From contig JAFWGE010000026.1 of the NCBI GenBank assembly GCA_017512485.1, positions 1 to 64,000 on the forward strand: 64,000 nucleotides of DNA, in the 5' to 3' direction. Below, piece by piece: positions 26,468-35,902 of this stretch. The notes under the pieces are model-generated. The model was not told the DNA's origin. It ran no database searches and worked only from the letters and a program-made list of their open reading frames with translations. Numbering within the stretch: the stretch's first letter is position 1; each line of letters opens with the position of its first letter. A program made the position numbers and the translations under genes. Source of the DNA: Oscillospiraceae bacterium. GTDB lineage: Bacteria; Bacillota; Clostridia; Oscillospirales; Oscillospiraceae.

Positions 26468-28480
26468 TCAGATATGCGCGGCAACACCGAAAGCGCCGTT
26501 CGTGGCGGTGGAGATGTTGCCGATTTTCAGCGCGTCGCCCACTATGAACACCTGGGTCTCCGGGGCGCAGTGGCGCAGTTCGCTGACGGTCTTCCTGCGC
26601 GGGGTCATCCCCATTGCCAGAAGGACGTTGTCCGCGGGGATCTCGGTTTTTTCTCCGGTGACCGTGTCCGCGCAGATGATCCTGTCGTCAAGGATCTCCT
26701 CAAGCTTGCAGCTGTAACGGCACGGGATGTTCTTTTCCTCCACGATGGAGAAGAGCTCCCTTGAGGGAGGGCCGGAATTCCTGGAAACGGTGACGCGGTT
26801 GGTCTCCTTGTCAGCCATCTCTATGATCGTTACGTCTTTGCCGGCCGCGTTGAAATCGATGGCGGCTTCCAGACCCACGGCACCCGCTCCGACGACGACC
26901 AGCTTTTCGCCCAGTTCATATTTTCCAAGTTCAGCGTCGGGAGCCCAGTGAACGTGGGGCTTGTCTATGCCGGGAATACTAGCGGGCATTATGGGGTCGG
27001 CGCCCACTGCCAGGATGATGGCGTCATACGCCTCTTTTTCAAGCATTTCCTTGGTGGCTTCCGTGTTGAGGAGCACTTTGGCGGAAGTCTTGTTGACCTG
27101 GCGTACTATCCAGTCGAAATAATCGCGGCAGTCCATTTTGAACGGGGGGGCGCAGGCGGTTATGAGGTTTCCGCCAAGCTTTTCGCCCTTCTCATAGAGA
27201 GTGACGTCATGCCCGCGTTCACACAGAGTGAGGGTGGCCTGAAGTCCGGCTGGTCCGCCGCCGACCACGGCGACGCGCAGCTTTTTGTCCGCAATGGGGA
27301 CTTTGCAGTCCTTGAACTCAACTATAGCACCGGAGTAAGGGTTCACGGCGCAGTTGAGAGGTCTGGGACCGGCAAAACGCATGGCGCATTCGTCGCAGCG
27401 AAGGCACGGCCTGCGCTCCTCGGGCATGTTAACAGCGTACTTCTTGGGCATGTCGGGGTCGGCCATGAGCGGACGGCACATGGCGACAAAGTCTGCCCAG
27501 CCGTTTCCGATGATCTCCTCAGCCAGGTCGATACTGGTTATGGAGCCGACAGTGTCGACCAGGACGTTGGGGAAGTTCTTTTTGACGTCTCTGGCGAAAT
27601 GCACGTTGTATCCGCGGGGCATCATGTAGTTCTGACACCAGTTGCGGTAGTACTTCATGTTATAGTCGCTGTGGAGTCCGGCGGAAACATTGAAAACGTC
27701 GACGTGGTCTTTCAGTATGTCAATAAGGTCCAGAGTCTCGGGGAAATGCATTCCCTCTTCCTGGATCTCGTCGGCCGAAATGCGGAACTCGATAACAAAG
27801 TCTTCACCGCACTTCTGGCGTATGGCGTCACAGACCTCAACAGCAAAGCGTGCCCGGTTCTCCAGACTGCCGCCGTACTTATCCTCGCGGTGGTTGTAAA
27901 GGGGGCTGGTGAACTGTGAGATGAGGTTTCCGTGGCCGCCGTGGACAAGGCATATGTCCATGCCGGCGCGCTTCATGCGGTATGCGGCCATTGCGAATTT
28001 CTCCACCGTCTCATCGATCTTGGCCTGGTCCATCTCTATGGCGGGTATCGGGTCGCGCCCGAGACGCTTCGCCCTGGTGTACTCGCTGGCAGTAATGATG
28101 GGGGAGGCACTGTACGGCGCGTGGCCGATGGTCTCCGGGGCGGTGTCTTTTCCGTTGTGGTTGATCTCCAGAGAAGCGTGGCAGTTGTACTGCGCGGCCA
28201 TCTCTGCGTACCATGAGAGGTTGAGTATACATGAGTCCGTACCGAGGTTCAGCTGGCAGTCTTCGTCGCGGCATTCGTCGAAGGCAACGGACGCGTTGCC
28301 GCAGTACATGGTGGCGACACCGCCGCGGGCGATCATTCTGAACCAGTCGACAAAGTCATGTGTTACGACGCCGTCCTGACTGGCTCTGTTCGGCGAGGGG
28401 GGAGCCAGGACCAGGCGATTTTTAAAATCGATGCCCCTGATCTGGATAGGCTCAAATACATGTTTATAGCGTGATCCCAT
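26468..28480 (-). CDS. Fe-S flavin NAD(P)H oxidoreductase (enoate reductase/BaiCD type)
   Basis: The 670-residue protein has three parts: an Old Yellow Enzyme TIM barrel with FMN (about 1-350, including VHGGHGNLISQFTSP and YGGSLENR), a 4Fe-4S loop CLRCDEC followed by NCAVNP, and a C-terminal FAD/NAD(P)H region with VVGGGPAGLQA (about 380) and VVGAGAVGLEA (about 525). Relatives reduce activated C=C bonds: 2,4-dienoyl-CoA, enoates, bile-acid intermediates or flavonoids. Substrate is unknown. The first Cys triplet is spaced x2-x2. It is monocistronic with its own promoter and terminator; a paralogue lies at 41809-43755. Confidence 0.9.
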   Translation of the reverse strand: MGSRYKHVFEPIQIRGIDFKNRLVLAPPSPNRASQDGVVTHDFVDWFRMIARGGVATMYCGNASVAFDECRDEDCQLNLGTDSCILNLSWYAEMAAQYNCHASLEINHNGKDTAPETIGHAPYSASPIITASEYTRAKRLGRDPIPAIEMDQAKIDETVEKFAMAAYRMKRAGMDICLVHGGHGNLISQFTSPLYNHREDKYGGSLENRARFAVEVCDAIRQKCGEDFVIEFRISADEIQEEGMHFPETLDLIDILKDHVDVFNVSAGLHSDYNMKYYRNWCQNYMMPRGYNVHFARDVKKNFPNVLVDTVGSITSIDLAEEIIGNGWADFVAMCRPLMADPDMPKKYAVNMPEERRPCLRCDECAMRFAGPRPLNCAVNPYSGAIVEFKDCKVPIADKKLRVAVVGGGPAGLQATLTLCERGHDVTLYEKGEKLGGNLITACAPPFKMDCRDYFDWIVRQVNKTSAKVLLNTEATKEMLEKEAYDAIILAVGADPIMPASIPGIDKPHVHWAPDAELGKYELGEKLVVVGAGAVGLEAAIDFNAAGKDVTIIEMADKETNRVTVSRNSGPPSRELFSIVEEKNIPCRYSCKLEEILDDRIICADTVTGEKTEIPADNVLLAMGMTPRRKTVSELRHCAPETQVFIVGDALKIGNISTATNGAFGVAAHI

Positions 28481-28558
28481 ATACCATTCTCCTTTTCCTT
28501 TTAATCGGAGGCAGCGGTGCGCGCGCCCCTTTGTTTTTCAAATTCCGGGGATAAACAG

Positions 28559-28587
28559 ATTATAATACGAAATGCCAGAAAATTCAA
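28559..28587 (-). promoter_or_regulatory. Promoter of the 26468-28480 oxidoreductase gene
   Basis: On the minus strand TTGAAT (28587-28582), 17 bases, TATAAT (28564-28559), about 80 bases before the start codon. Confidence 0.7.
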
Positions 28588-28617
28588 ATACCACGTTGGC
28601 CCGGGACAGCGTGTATA

Positions 28618-29466
28618 TCACTGAAAGCTGCCCGATTCGTCCGTTGACTCGCGTCGGCAGCTGCGTCTTTCGTCGATGAGGGCGTTTATCTCGCTTCCGA
28701 GTATTATGGACAGGCTGCCAAGATTGAGCCACAGCAACAGGACGATAATAGTGCTCAGTGAGCCGTAAATATTGGTATAATTTGCAATGTTTGCAGCGTA
28801 CCAGGCGAAGAGGACCGACAGGAGGAACCAACTGAGCAGCGAGAACAGGACTCCTGGCATGACCTGCCGGAGAGAGAGTGCTCGCTCGGGGCCGTGCCTG
28901 AACAGGACGGAGAGAATAACGTAAACTATACTGGCAAGGAGGGGGTAACGAAGGTATCCCCATATGCGTATCAGGACTCCCGCGGAAGAGGAGTGGTCAG
29001 TGAGTATCCTGAGCAAATTGGTGTTGAGAGCGACGAGAGCAATGACGAGGAATATACAAAGCGTTATAAAAAGCGTCAGGATCACGGTGCGCATGAAAGA
29101 ACGGAACAGGTTTTCCCCGGGCTGTATCCCCCAGGCTTTGTTCATCGCCGTGACGATGGTGGCTACCGCTCTGTAAATGGACCACATCATCAGTACGATG
29201 CCGCCGCCCAGAAGATGGCTGGTACCGCTCTCTTCCACGTACCGGACATATGATGTTATAAGTTCCAGGACCTGAGCGGGTACCATGGAAGCCAGACCGT
29301 GGGACAGTATTTCGATAACATCGGTGTGAGAAAGCGATACGCACAGTATGAGCAGGAACGGGAACAGCATGAATACGAGATAATACGTCAGGGAGGCCGC
29401 GGTCCTGGGAAGCTCATGCTCGGTATATCTCTTCACTGCCGAGGAAAACAGATTGGTTTTTTTCAC
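28618..29466 (-). CDS. YihY/BrkB family membrane protein
   Basis: The 282-residue protein has six membrane segments and the YihY/BrkB pattern (TAASLTYYLVFMLFPFLL near the start, ending with GSEINALI). The family was once called ribonuclease BN by error; its true role is unclear, possibly transport or membrane maintenance. The gene starts 11 bases after uvrA on the same strand and is likely co-transcribed with it. Confidence 0.88.
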   Translation of the reverse strand: MKKTNLFSSAVKRYTEHELPRTAASLTYYLVFMLFPFLLILCVSLSHTDVIEILSHGLASMVPAQVLELITSYVRYVEESGTSHLLGGGIVLMMWSIYRAVATIVTAMNKAWGIQPGENLFRSFMRTVILTLFITLCIFLVIALVALNTNLLRILTDHSSSAGVLIRIWGYLRYPLLASIVYVILSVLFRHGPERALSLRQVMPGVLFSLLSWFLLSVLFAWYAANIANYTNIYGSLSTIIVLLLWLNLGSLSIILGSEINALIDERRSCRRESTDESGSFQ

Positions 29467-29477
29467 TGGATACTCCC

Positions 29478-32306
29478 TTAAAGCATCTTTTTTAAGTATT
29501 GGCCGGTATATGATTCAGGTACGGCGGCGACCTCTTCAGGGGTCCCGCAGCAAACGACGCGCCCGCCTGAATCGCCGCCCTCGGGGCCGAGATCGATTAT
29601 ATAATCGGCGGTTTTTATGACTTCCAGGTTGTGGTCAATAACGACCACGGTGTTTCCCTCATCCACAAAGCGGGAGAAGATCTCTGTAAGCTTGCGCACA
29701 TCGGCTGTATGGAGCCCCGTCGTCGGTTCGTCAAGTATATACAGGGTGTTGCCGGTGGAGCGCTTCGACAGTTCATACGCCAGCTTTACCCTCTGCGCCT
29801 CACCCCCCGACAGGTTGGTCGACGGGTGGCCGAGTTTGACGTATTCGAATCCCACGTCGCACAGCGTCCGGAGCTTGGAAGCAATTTTGGGGATGTTTGA
29901 GAAAAACTCAAGCGCCTCGCTGGCGGTCATGTCAAGGACGTCCGCAATGTTTTTGCCCTTATAGCGGACCTCCAGAGTCTCGCGGTTATATCTTTTCCCG
30001 CCGCATACGTCACAGGGTACGTAGACGTTTGGCAGGAAATGCATCTCGATTTTTATAAGGCCGTCGCCGCAGCAGGTCTCGCATCTGCCCCCGCGCACGT
30101 TGAAAGAGAAACGGCCGGGGCCGTAGCCTCTCTCACGGGCAGACTGCGTAGAAGCGAAAAGGTCGCGTATATCATTAAAAAGCGTGATATACGTGGCCGG
30201 GTTTGACCTGGGAGAGCGGCCTATGGGGCTCTGGTCTATGTTGATCACCTTGTCGAGATACTCCATGCCTTCAATGGACTTGTGCTTCCCGGGGCGCGTG
30301 CGGGCGCGGTTGAGCGCGGCGGCCAGGGATTTATATAATATTTCGTTGACAAGGGAGGATTTGCCGCTGCCTGAAACCCCCGTCACGCACGTCAAAGTCC
30401 CCAGCGGGATGTGGACGTCGATGTCTTTCAGATTGTTGACGGCCGCGCCTCTCACGGTGAGGGTCTTCCCACTGCCCTTTCGCCTCACCGGGGGAACAGG
30501 GATCTTTTCCCTGCCGGAGAGATAGCGCCCGGTTACGGAACTGCTGCACTCAGCCAGTTCGGCAGGAGTTCCGGTGAAGACCACTTCACCGCCATGCTCC
30601 CCGGCTCCGGGCCCGAGATCCACTACGTAGTCTGCCGAGGCGATGGTGTCCTCGTCGTGTTCCACCACTATCAGGGTGTTCCCCAGATCCCTGAGGCGGC
30701 GCATCGTATTGAGAAGCTTGTAATTATCCCTCTGATGAAGGCCTATACTGGGTTCGTCCAATATGTAGAGCACTCCCACAAGTGAGGAACCTATCTGGGT
30801 AGCAAGACGGATACGCTGGTTCTCCCCTCCGGAAAGGCTCTCCGAGGACCGGGCGAGGTTCAGGTAATCAAGGCCTACGGATCTGAGAAAATCAAGACGG
30901 CTGACGATTTCTTTTATTATACGTTCTGCAATGATCGCCTCTTTGCGGGTGAGTTCAAGGTTTGAAATAAACTCTATTTCCTGGGATATCGGCATGGAAG
31001 TGAACTCAAAAATGTTCATGCCTCCGACAGTGACCGCGAGGCTGGATTTTGACAGGCGCATACCTCCGCAGGACGGGCAGGGCTGGAAACTCATCACCTC
31101 TTCCAGTTCGCGTTTTACCGAGTCGCTCTGCGTTTCGAGGTACCGCCGTTCAATATTGTTGATAATGCCTTCAAACGGCTGTTTCAGCACGCCTTTGCCC
31201 CGCTCATGATCGTAGTGGAGTTCCAGTTTGGCGCCTTTGGTGCCGTATAACAGGGCGTCCATCTGCTGCTTGGAAAGCGTGTTGAGGGGCTGTGACAAGG
31301 AAAACCCGTATTGTCTGGACAGGGCATCCAGATACATGCGGGTGATGCCGTCGGACCTGACGTTCCCCCAACCGCTGGCGCAGATGGCGCCCTCCATTAT
31401 CGAGAGCGCGCGGTTGGGTATTATGAGGTCCGCGTCGACCTTGAGATTTGAGCCCAGCCCTGTGCATTCCGGGCACGCGCCGTAAGGATTGTTGAAGGAG
31501 AACATCCGCGGCTGCAGGTCTTCGATGGAGATGCCGCATTCCTCACAGGCGTAGTTCTGGGAGAAGAATATGTCCCGGTCTTCGTCCGGGATGTTTATTG
31601 TTATAAGCCCGCCGGACAGGGAGGACGCTGTTTCGACAGAGTCTGTCAGACGTCTGCCTATCCCTTCCCGTATGACCAGTCTGTCGACTATTATATCAAT
31701 ACTGTGTTTTACGTTTTTATCCAGTTCGATCCTGTCAGACAGGTCGTACAGAATGCCGTCGACCCGAGCCCTGACGTATCCGCCGCGTCTGGCGTCGTCG
31801 AAGACCTTCTGATGCTCTCCTTTGCGGGACCGTACCACCGGCGAGAGGATCTGTATTCGGGTTTTTTCGGGCAGCAGCAACACCTGGTCCACTATCTGGT
31901 CCACTGATTGCTGGCGGATCTCTTTGCCGCAGTTGGGACAGTGGGGGATCCCCACCCTTGCCCAAAGGAGGCGGAGATAGTCGTATATTTCGGTTACTGT
32001 GCCCACGGTGGAACGCGGGTTTTTTGACGTGGTTTTCTGATCTATCGAAATGGCGGGAGACAAGCCCTCTATGGAGTCCACGTCGGGTTTGTCAAGCTGC
32101 CCGAGGAACTGTCTGGCGTAAGCCGACAGGGATTCGATATAGCGCCTTTGTCCTTCGGCGTAAATGGTGTCGAAGGCAAGGGAACTTTTACCGGAACCGG
32201 AGAGTCCTGTCATAACGACGAGCTTGTTCCGCGGTATATCCACGTTGATGTTTTTGAGATTGTTTGTTCTGGCTCCCCTGATACGTATGAAGTCGTTAAT
32301 AGCCAT
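29478..32306 (-). CDS. uvrA: Excinuclease ABC subunit A
   Basis: UvrA is the damage-sensing ATPase of nucleotide excision repair and loads UvrB. The 942-residue product has the family length, two ABC ATPase halves with Walker [10 protein letters not shown] (about residue 32) and GVSGSGKSS (about 635), signature motifs LSGGE in each half, and zinc-binding CxxC pairs including CETCCGDG and [30 protein letters not shown] is the usual start; ATG 32306 has GAGG seven bases upstream, and the longer open frame reaches past the promoter. uvrB and uvrC are not in the window. Confidence 0.97.
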   Translation of the reverse strand: MAINDFIRIRGARTNNLKNINVDIPRNKLVVMTGLSGSGKSSLAFDTIYAEGQRRYIESLSAYARQFLGQLDKPDVDSIEGLSPAISIDQKTTSKNPRSTVGTVTEIYDYLRLLWARVGIPHCPNCGKEIRQQSVDQIVDQVLLLPEKTRIQILSPVVRSRKGEHQKVFDDARRGGYVRARVDGILYDLSDRIELDKNVKHSIDIIVDRLVIREGIGRRLTDSVETASSLSGGLITINIPDEDRDIFFSQNYACEECGISIEDLQPRMFSFNNPYGACPECTGLGSNLKVDADLIIPNRALSIMEGAICASGWGNVRSDGITRMYLDALSRQYGFSLSQPLNTLSKQQMDALLYGTKGAKLELHYDHERGKGVLKQPFEGIINNIERRYLETQSDSVKRELEEVMSFQPCPSCGGMRLSKSSLAVTVGGMNIFEFTSMPISQEIEFISNLELTRKEAIIAERIIKEIVSRLDFLRSVGLDYLNLARSSESLSGGENQRIRLATQIGSSLVGVLYILDEPSIGLHQRDNYKLLNTMRRLRDLGNTLIVVEHDEDTIASADYVVDLGPGAGEHGGEVVFTGTPAELAECSSSVTGRYLSGREKIPVPPVRRKGSGKTLTVRGAAVNNLKDIDVHIPLGTLTCVTGVSGSGKSSLVNEILYKSLAAALNRARTRPGKHKSIEGMEYLDKVINIDQSPIGRSPRSNPATYITLFNDIRDLFASTQSARERGYGPGRFSFNVRGGRCETCCGDGLIKIEMHFLPNVYVPCDVCGGKRYNRETLEVRYKGKNIADVLDMTASEALEFFSNIPKIASKLRTLCDVGFEYVKLGHPSTNLSGGEAQRVKLAYELSKRSTGNTLYILDEPTTGLHTADVRKLTEIFSRFVDEGNTVVVIDHNLEVIKTADYIIDLGPEGGDSGGRVVCCGTPEEVAAVPESYTGQYLKKML

Positions 32307-32355
32307 AGGCGCCTCGCTGAAACTGTTCTGAAGTTTTCCGCAAATAATCCTGAGT

Positions 32356-32384
32356 ATTATAGCACACGGAGCGGCGCGCTTCAA
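32356..32384 (-). promoter_or_regulatory. uvrA promoter
   Basis: On the minus strand TTGAAG (32384-32379), a 17-base spacer and a consensus TATAAT (32361-32356), about 50 bases upstream of uvrA. No Firmicutes-type LexA box (CGAAC-N4-GTTCG) was seen next to it. Confidence 0.75.
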
Positions 32385-32395
32385 TACAAATAAAT

Positions 32396-32437
32396 GTATA
32401 CAATAAACAGTATACAATAAACAGTATACAATAAACA
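32396..32437. repeat. Three tandem copies of a 14-bp repeat upstream of uvrA
   Basis: GTATACAATAAACA occurs three times without a mismatch or gap. The array ends 11 bases upstream of the uvrA -35 box, each unit containing the palindrome GTATAC. It could be an UP-type element, an array of regulator sites or a slippage-prone tract. Confidence 0.9.
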
Positions 32438-32629
32438 GACGATCCGCAGTCGGGCAGCCGGAAGGGTACTGACGTACCGGATAACCGTCTGACGGGCGCC
32501 CGGCGTCCCTGGGACATCCCGGCCGGTGAGCTATTGACGTATTCGGCAACAGGTTGTAGAATACACATGATTCGGGAAGGACCGTATGGGGCGGCATATC
32601 GACGGCCGCCGGAATGGGAGGCTTATATA

Positions 32630-33586
32630 GTGGCAAATATGATCAGGTGCGCAAAATGCGGTGAGCTGTGTCCGGCAAACTACAAGCACTGCCCGAAATG
32701 CGGAAAGAAACTCAAGTACGCGGATACAGTCAGCGTACCGTCCGGCTCCTCGGCCGAGTATGGAAAACATGCATCCGGCACTGGGAACGCGCAATCGGAC
32801 AACAAGGGGTCGGGTGTAGGCGCAGTAGTTATCATGGTGGCGATCATGTCGGTCGTAATATCCGCGTTCCTGATAAAGAGCGCCCTTCGTCCTATTTCGG
32901 GCCTTCGAAAAAACACGGGCAAAACGTCATCCGTAAGCACCGTGTCCCCGTCCATACCGAGCGCCGATCTCAGTCAGGCGTTCACCTCCGATTCGGAGAA
33001 AAACAGCGAACAGGATCCTTCGCAGACCGAGCCGGATGCTTCTTCACCGGTGGTTGAATCCGTGGTCCTCTCCCAGTACATGTCGGAACCTCTGGCTCCC
33101 GGGGACACGCTTCAGCTGTCAGCGGACGTATATCCCAGCACTTCCGCGGAGCTTCTGAAATGGCACAGCGAAAACGAGAGCATTGCCACCGTGGATGAAA
33201 ACGGCCTTGTCACCGCGGTGGGGGAGGGGGCGGCCACCATCGTGGCTTCCGCTCTCGACAAGTCGGTTTCATGCGTTATTACGGTATCCGGGCAGGGCAC
33301 ACAGACTCCATCGGGTCAGAACGTTGCCGAAGTCAAGGTTTACAATATTTACTACTCGGCGGATTCCTTCCCCGGAGAGATGAGCATCGGCATTTCGGAA
33401 ACGGTACAGATGTGCGCGGAGGCCGACGGGACGCGCGTTTATGAGGGCGTGTACTGGTCCAGCAGCGACGAAAGCGTCGCCACGGTGAACGCGGACGGGA
33501 CCGTCAGAGGGGTAGGCGTCGGCACGGTCAGGATATCGGCCCAGATCGGAGACAAAAGCGCGGACTGCCTGTGCCGGGTCGGATAG
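32630..33586 (+). CDS. Zinc-ribbon membrane protein with two Ig-like (BIG2) domains
   Basis: The 318-residue protein starts with a zinc ribbon (CAKCGELCP and CPKCGKKL), then a membrane segment at about 64-84, a Ser/Thr/Pro-rich linker, and two bacterial Ig-like group 2 domains. Each Ig domain shows a Trp, then [17 protein letters not shown] or [17 protein letters not shown], the BIG2 hallmark. So the ribbon should be in the cytosol and the Ig domains outside. GTG 32630 is chosen since GGGAGG lies eight bases upstream; ATG 32639 is an alternative. Function unknown, possibly surface adhesion or sensing. Confidence 0.78.
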   Translation: MANMIRCAKCGELCPANYKHCPKCGKKLKYADTVSVPSGSSAEYGKHASGTGNAQSDNKGSGVGAVVIMVAIMSVVISAFLIKSALRPISGLRKNTGKTSSVSTVSPSIPSADLSQAFTSDSEKNSEQDPSQTEPDASSPVVESVVLSQYMSEPLAPGDTLQLSADVYPSTSAELLKWHSENESIATVDENGLVTAVGEGAATIVASALDKSVSCVITVSGQGTQTPSGQNVAEVKVYNIYYSADSFPGEMSIGISETVQMCAEADGTRVYEGVYWSSSDESVATVNADGTVRGVGVGTVRISAQIGDKSADCLCRVG

Positions 33587-33648
33587 GAGAAGCACAGCGC
33601 CGGAAAACACCTGTTTAACTGATATTATTGGATCATTATCCAACTTGG

Positions 33649-33677
33649 AAAGGCGGCCCGTTTCCGGGCCGCCTTTT
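33649..33677 (+). terminator. Terminator after the zinc-ribbon/Ig gene
   Basis: AAAGGCGGCCCG and CGGGCCGCCTTT form a 12-bp stem with a four-base loop, followed by TTTTG. Confidence 0.88.
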
Positions 33678-33714
33678 GCTGATGTGAATATTTTGTAAAA
33701 GGCTACGCTGCATA

Positions 33715-33743
33715 TTGAAATTGCGGGCCGGTTGTATTATAGT
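33715..33743 (+). promoter_or_regulatory. htpG promoter
   Basis: TTGAAA at 33715-33720, 17 bases, TATAGT at 33738-33743. The start of transcription would fall at about 33750, inside the CIRCE element. Confidence 0.75.
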
Positions 33744-33746
33744 GTA

Positions 33747-33773
33747 TTAGCAGTCTGGGGCTTGGAGTGCTAA
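33747..33773 (+). promoter_or_regulatory. CIRCE operator (HrcA site) in front of htpG
   Basis: TTAGCAGTC (33747-33755), nine bases, GAGTGCTAA (33765-33773). The known CIRCE consensus is TTAGCACTC-N9-GAGTGCTAA; only one base differs. It sits directly after the -10 box, where HrcA would block transcription until heat shock. The hrcA gene is not in the window. Confidence 0.9.
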
Positions 33774-33825
33774 GAGCACTGAGAGCTGACAGGCTTATAA
33801 TAATGTCCGTCGGGAGGAAAACGAA

Positions 33826-35724
33826 ATGGCGAAGAAACAGTTTAAAGCTGAATCAAAGCGACTTCTTGAATTAATGATCGACTCCATATATACAAACAAG
33901 GATATTTTCCTCAGGGAGATGATCTCGAACGCCAGCGACGCCGAGGACAAGCTGTGCTACATGGCGCTCACGGATGATACCATCGGGATGTCGAGGGACG
34001 ATTTCTATATCCGTATTGACATAGACAAGGAAAACCGTCTGCTCACGGTATCAGATAACGGTGTAGGCATGTCGAAAGAGGAACTGGAGTCAAATCTGGG
34101 AACAATTGCCCGCAGCGGTTCCCTTAAATTCCGGGACGGGATGGAGAAGAAGGAAGATATCGATATAATCGGGCAGTTCGGAGTGGGGTTCTATTCCGCG
34201 TTCATGGTCAGTGACAAGGTGACGGTCATGAGCAAAAGATACGATTCACAGGAGGCATGGTGCTGGACGTCCTCCGGGGTCGACGGGTATCAGGTGAGTG
34301 AATGCGAGAAGGACGGCCACGGGACAAGTGTTGTCATGCACATAAAAGAAGATACCGAGGACGACAATTTCGGGCAGTATCTCGAACAATACACGATCCA
34401 GACCCTCGTACGCAGATATTCGGATTATATCCGCTATCCGATCAAACTCCTCATGAAGCGTACCCGGCGGGTGGAAGGCGAAAACGACGAAAAACCCCGC
34501 TACGAGGATTATACCGAGGACGTTACTCTCAACAGCATGGTACCCATATGGCAGCGCAACAAGGGCGAGGTCCCCAAGGAGGACTACGACAGCTTCTATT
34601 CGGAGAAGTTTCTCAGGCCGGACAAGCCGCTGCGCGTGATAACAATGAACGCGGAGGGCCTTGTCAGTTTCCGCGCCCTGCTGTACGTACCGGGAGAGGT
34701 GCCGTACGACTACTATACTACCGAGTATAAAAGGGGACTGCAGCTGTATTCCAGCGGCGTGCTGATCATGGACTCGTGCGAGGAGCTGCTCCCGGAGCAT
34801 TTCAGATTTGTAAAGGGCGTGGTGGATACTCAGGACGTCAGCCTGAATATATCCAGAGAGACACTGCAGAAGAGCAGACAGGTCAAAGTCATTGCGGGCA
34901 ATATCGAGAAACGCATTCGCTCCGAGCTGAAGAAAATGATGGACGAGGACAGGGAGAACTATGAGAAGTTTTTCAGGTGTTTCGGCCTGCAGCTGAAATA
35001 CGGGATACTGGCCTCTTACGGCGCGGCGTCCGAGGACCTGAAAGACCTGCTCATGTATCACTCATCCACCCAGGGCGGGCTTGTGACTCTCAGGGAATAT
35101 GTTTCACGCATGCCGGAGGACCAGAAATACATCTACTACGCTTCCGGAGACGACACCGCCAGGATAGACAGGCTCCCCCAGACCGAGGTTATAAAGCAGC
35201 GGGGCATGGAGATGCTCTATCTTACAGACAGCGTGGATGAATTCGTGATCCAGACCCTCAGGGAGTATGACAACAGGCAGTTCAAATCGGTCAATGACGA
35301 TGACGGTCTGGTGGGGGACGAAGAAAAGGAGAAGGTAAAACAGAAGAACGAGAAGCACAAACAGCTACTGGACTTCGTGGGAAAAGCACTTGAGGGAAAA
35401 ATAAAAGAGGCCAGGATCTCCGGTCAGCTGGTTTCCCAGCCCGTATGCCTCACCGCAGAGGGCGGGATATCCTTCGAGATGGAGAAATATCTTAAAACCG
35501 TTGCCAGGGATGAGGAGAGCGCGGGGCAGATAAAAGCCCAGAGGATCCTCCAGCTGAATCCCGAACACGAAGTGTTCGCCAAGCTTGAGGCGGCCGTCAA
35601 TGAAGACCCGGACAGGGCGGAGAAGCTGTGCAGGGTGCTTTATGGACAGGCGTGCCTTATGGCGGATCTGCCGCTGGAAGACCCCGCGGAATTTTCCCAG
35701 CTGGTTTCTTCCCTTATATTTTGA
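33826..35724 (+). CDS. htpG: Molecular chaperone HtpG (Hsp90)
   Basis: The 632-residue cytosolic ATP-dependent chaperone has the GHKL ATP site: LREMISNASDAEDK with the Asn, VSDNGVGMSKEEL, GTIARSGS and GQFGVGFYSAFMVSD, then the middle domain with the catalytic-loop SLNISRETLQ, and a C-terminal dimerisation domain ending in an acidic/hydrophobic tail. Length is normal. GGGAGG lies before ATG 33826. The gene is alone behind a promoter and a CIRCE element, so it should be repressed by HrcA and induced by heat; in Bacillus subtilis htpG is not controlled this way. Confidence 0.97.
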   Translation: MAKKQFKAESKRLLELMIDSIYTNKDIFLREMISNASDAEDKLCYMALTDDTIGMSRDDFYIRIDIDKENRLLTVSDNGVGMSKEELESNLGTIARSGSLKFRDGMEKKEDIDIIGQFGVGFYSAFMVSDKVTVMSKRYDSQEAWCWTSSGVDGYQVSECEKDGHGTSVVMHIKEDTEDDNFGQYLEQYTIQTLVRRYSDYIRYPIKLLMKRTRRVEGENDEKPRYEDYTEDVTLNSMVPIWQRNKGEVPKEDYDSFYSEKFLRPDKPLRVITMNAEGLVSFRALLYVPGEVPYDYYTTEYKRGLQLYSSGVLIMDSCEELLPEHFRFVKGVVDTQDVSLNISRETLQKSRQVKVIAGNIEKRIRSELKKMMDEDRENYEKFFRCFGLQLKYGILASYGAASEDLKDLLMYHSSTQGGLVTLREYVSRMPEDQKYIYYASGDDTARIDRLPQTEVIKQRGMEMLYLTDSVDEFVIQTLREYDNRQFKSVNDDDGLVGDEEKEKVKQKNEKHKQLLDFVGKALEGKIKEARISGQLVSQPVCLTAEGGISFEMEKYLKTVARDEESAGQIKAQRILQLNPEHEVFAKLEAAVNEDPDRAEKLCRVLYGQACLMADLPLEDPAEFSQLVSSLIF

Positions 35725-35766
35725 ACATAATGTACAGAGGCGGCGCTGACATTATGTGAATGAACG

Positions 35767-35820
35767 AAAAAATACGTCCGGACGTTGGTTATACGAACCA
35801 AAATCCGGACGTATTTTTTA
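35767..35820 (+). terminator. htpG terminator
   Basis: AAATACGTCCGGA pairs with TCCGGACGTATTT around an inner TTGGTT/AACCAA helix and a T6 run follows. It also stands between two convergent genes. Confidence 0.88.
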
Positions 35821-35902
35821 CCATGCGGAGAGGCTTTCAGGCGTAAAATACATTTGCAAGATCGGTAATAATGGAGTATATTTAACCCAACAAAACAAGT
35901 GT

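Larger units (their letters stand above)
32307..32629. other. Divergent region between uvrA and the zinc-ribbon gene
   Basis: The uvrA promoter and the triple 14-bp repeat occupy 32356-32437. The rest, up to the zinc-ribbon gene, shows TTGACG at 32533-32538 with TAGAAT 17 bases later (32556-32561), a possible promoter for that gene. Confidence 0.5.

Noticed and set aside
32396..32437. CRISPR-like array
   Set aside because: The 14-bp units are directly adjacent with no spacers, and no cas gene is near.
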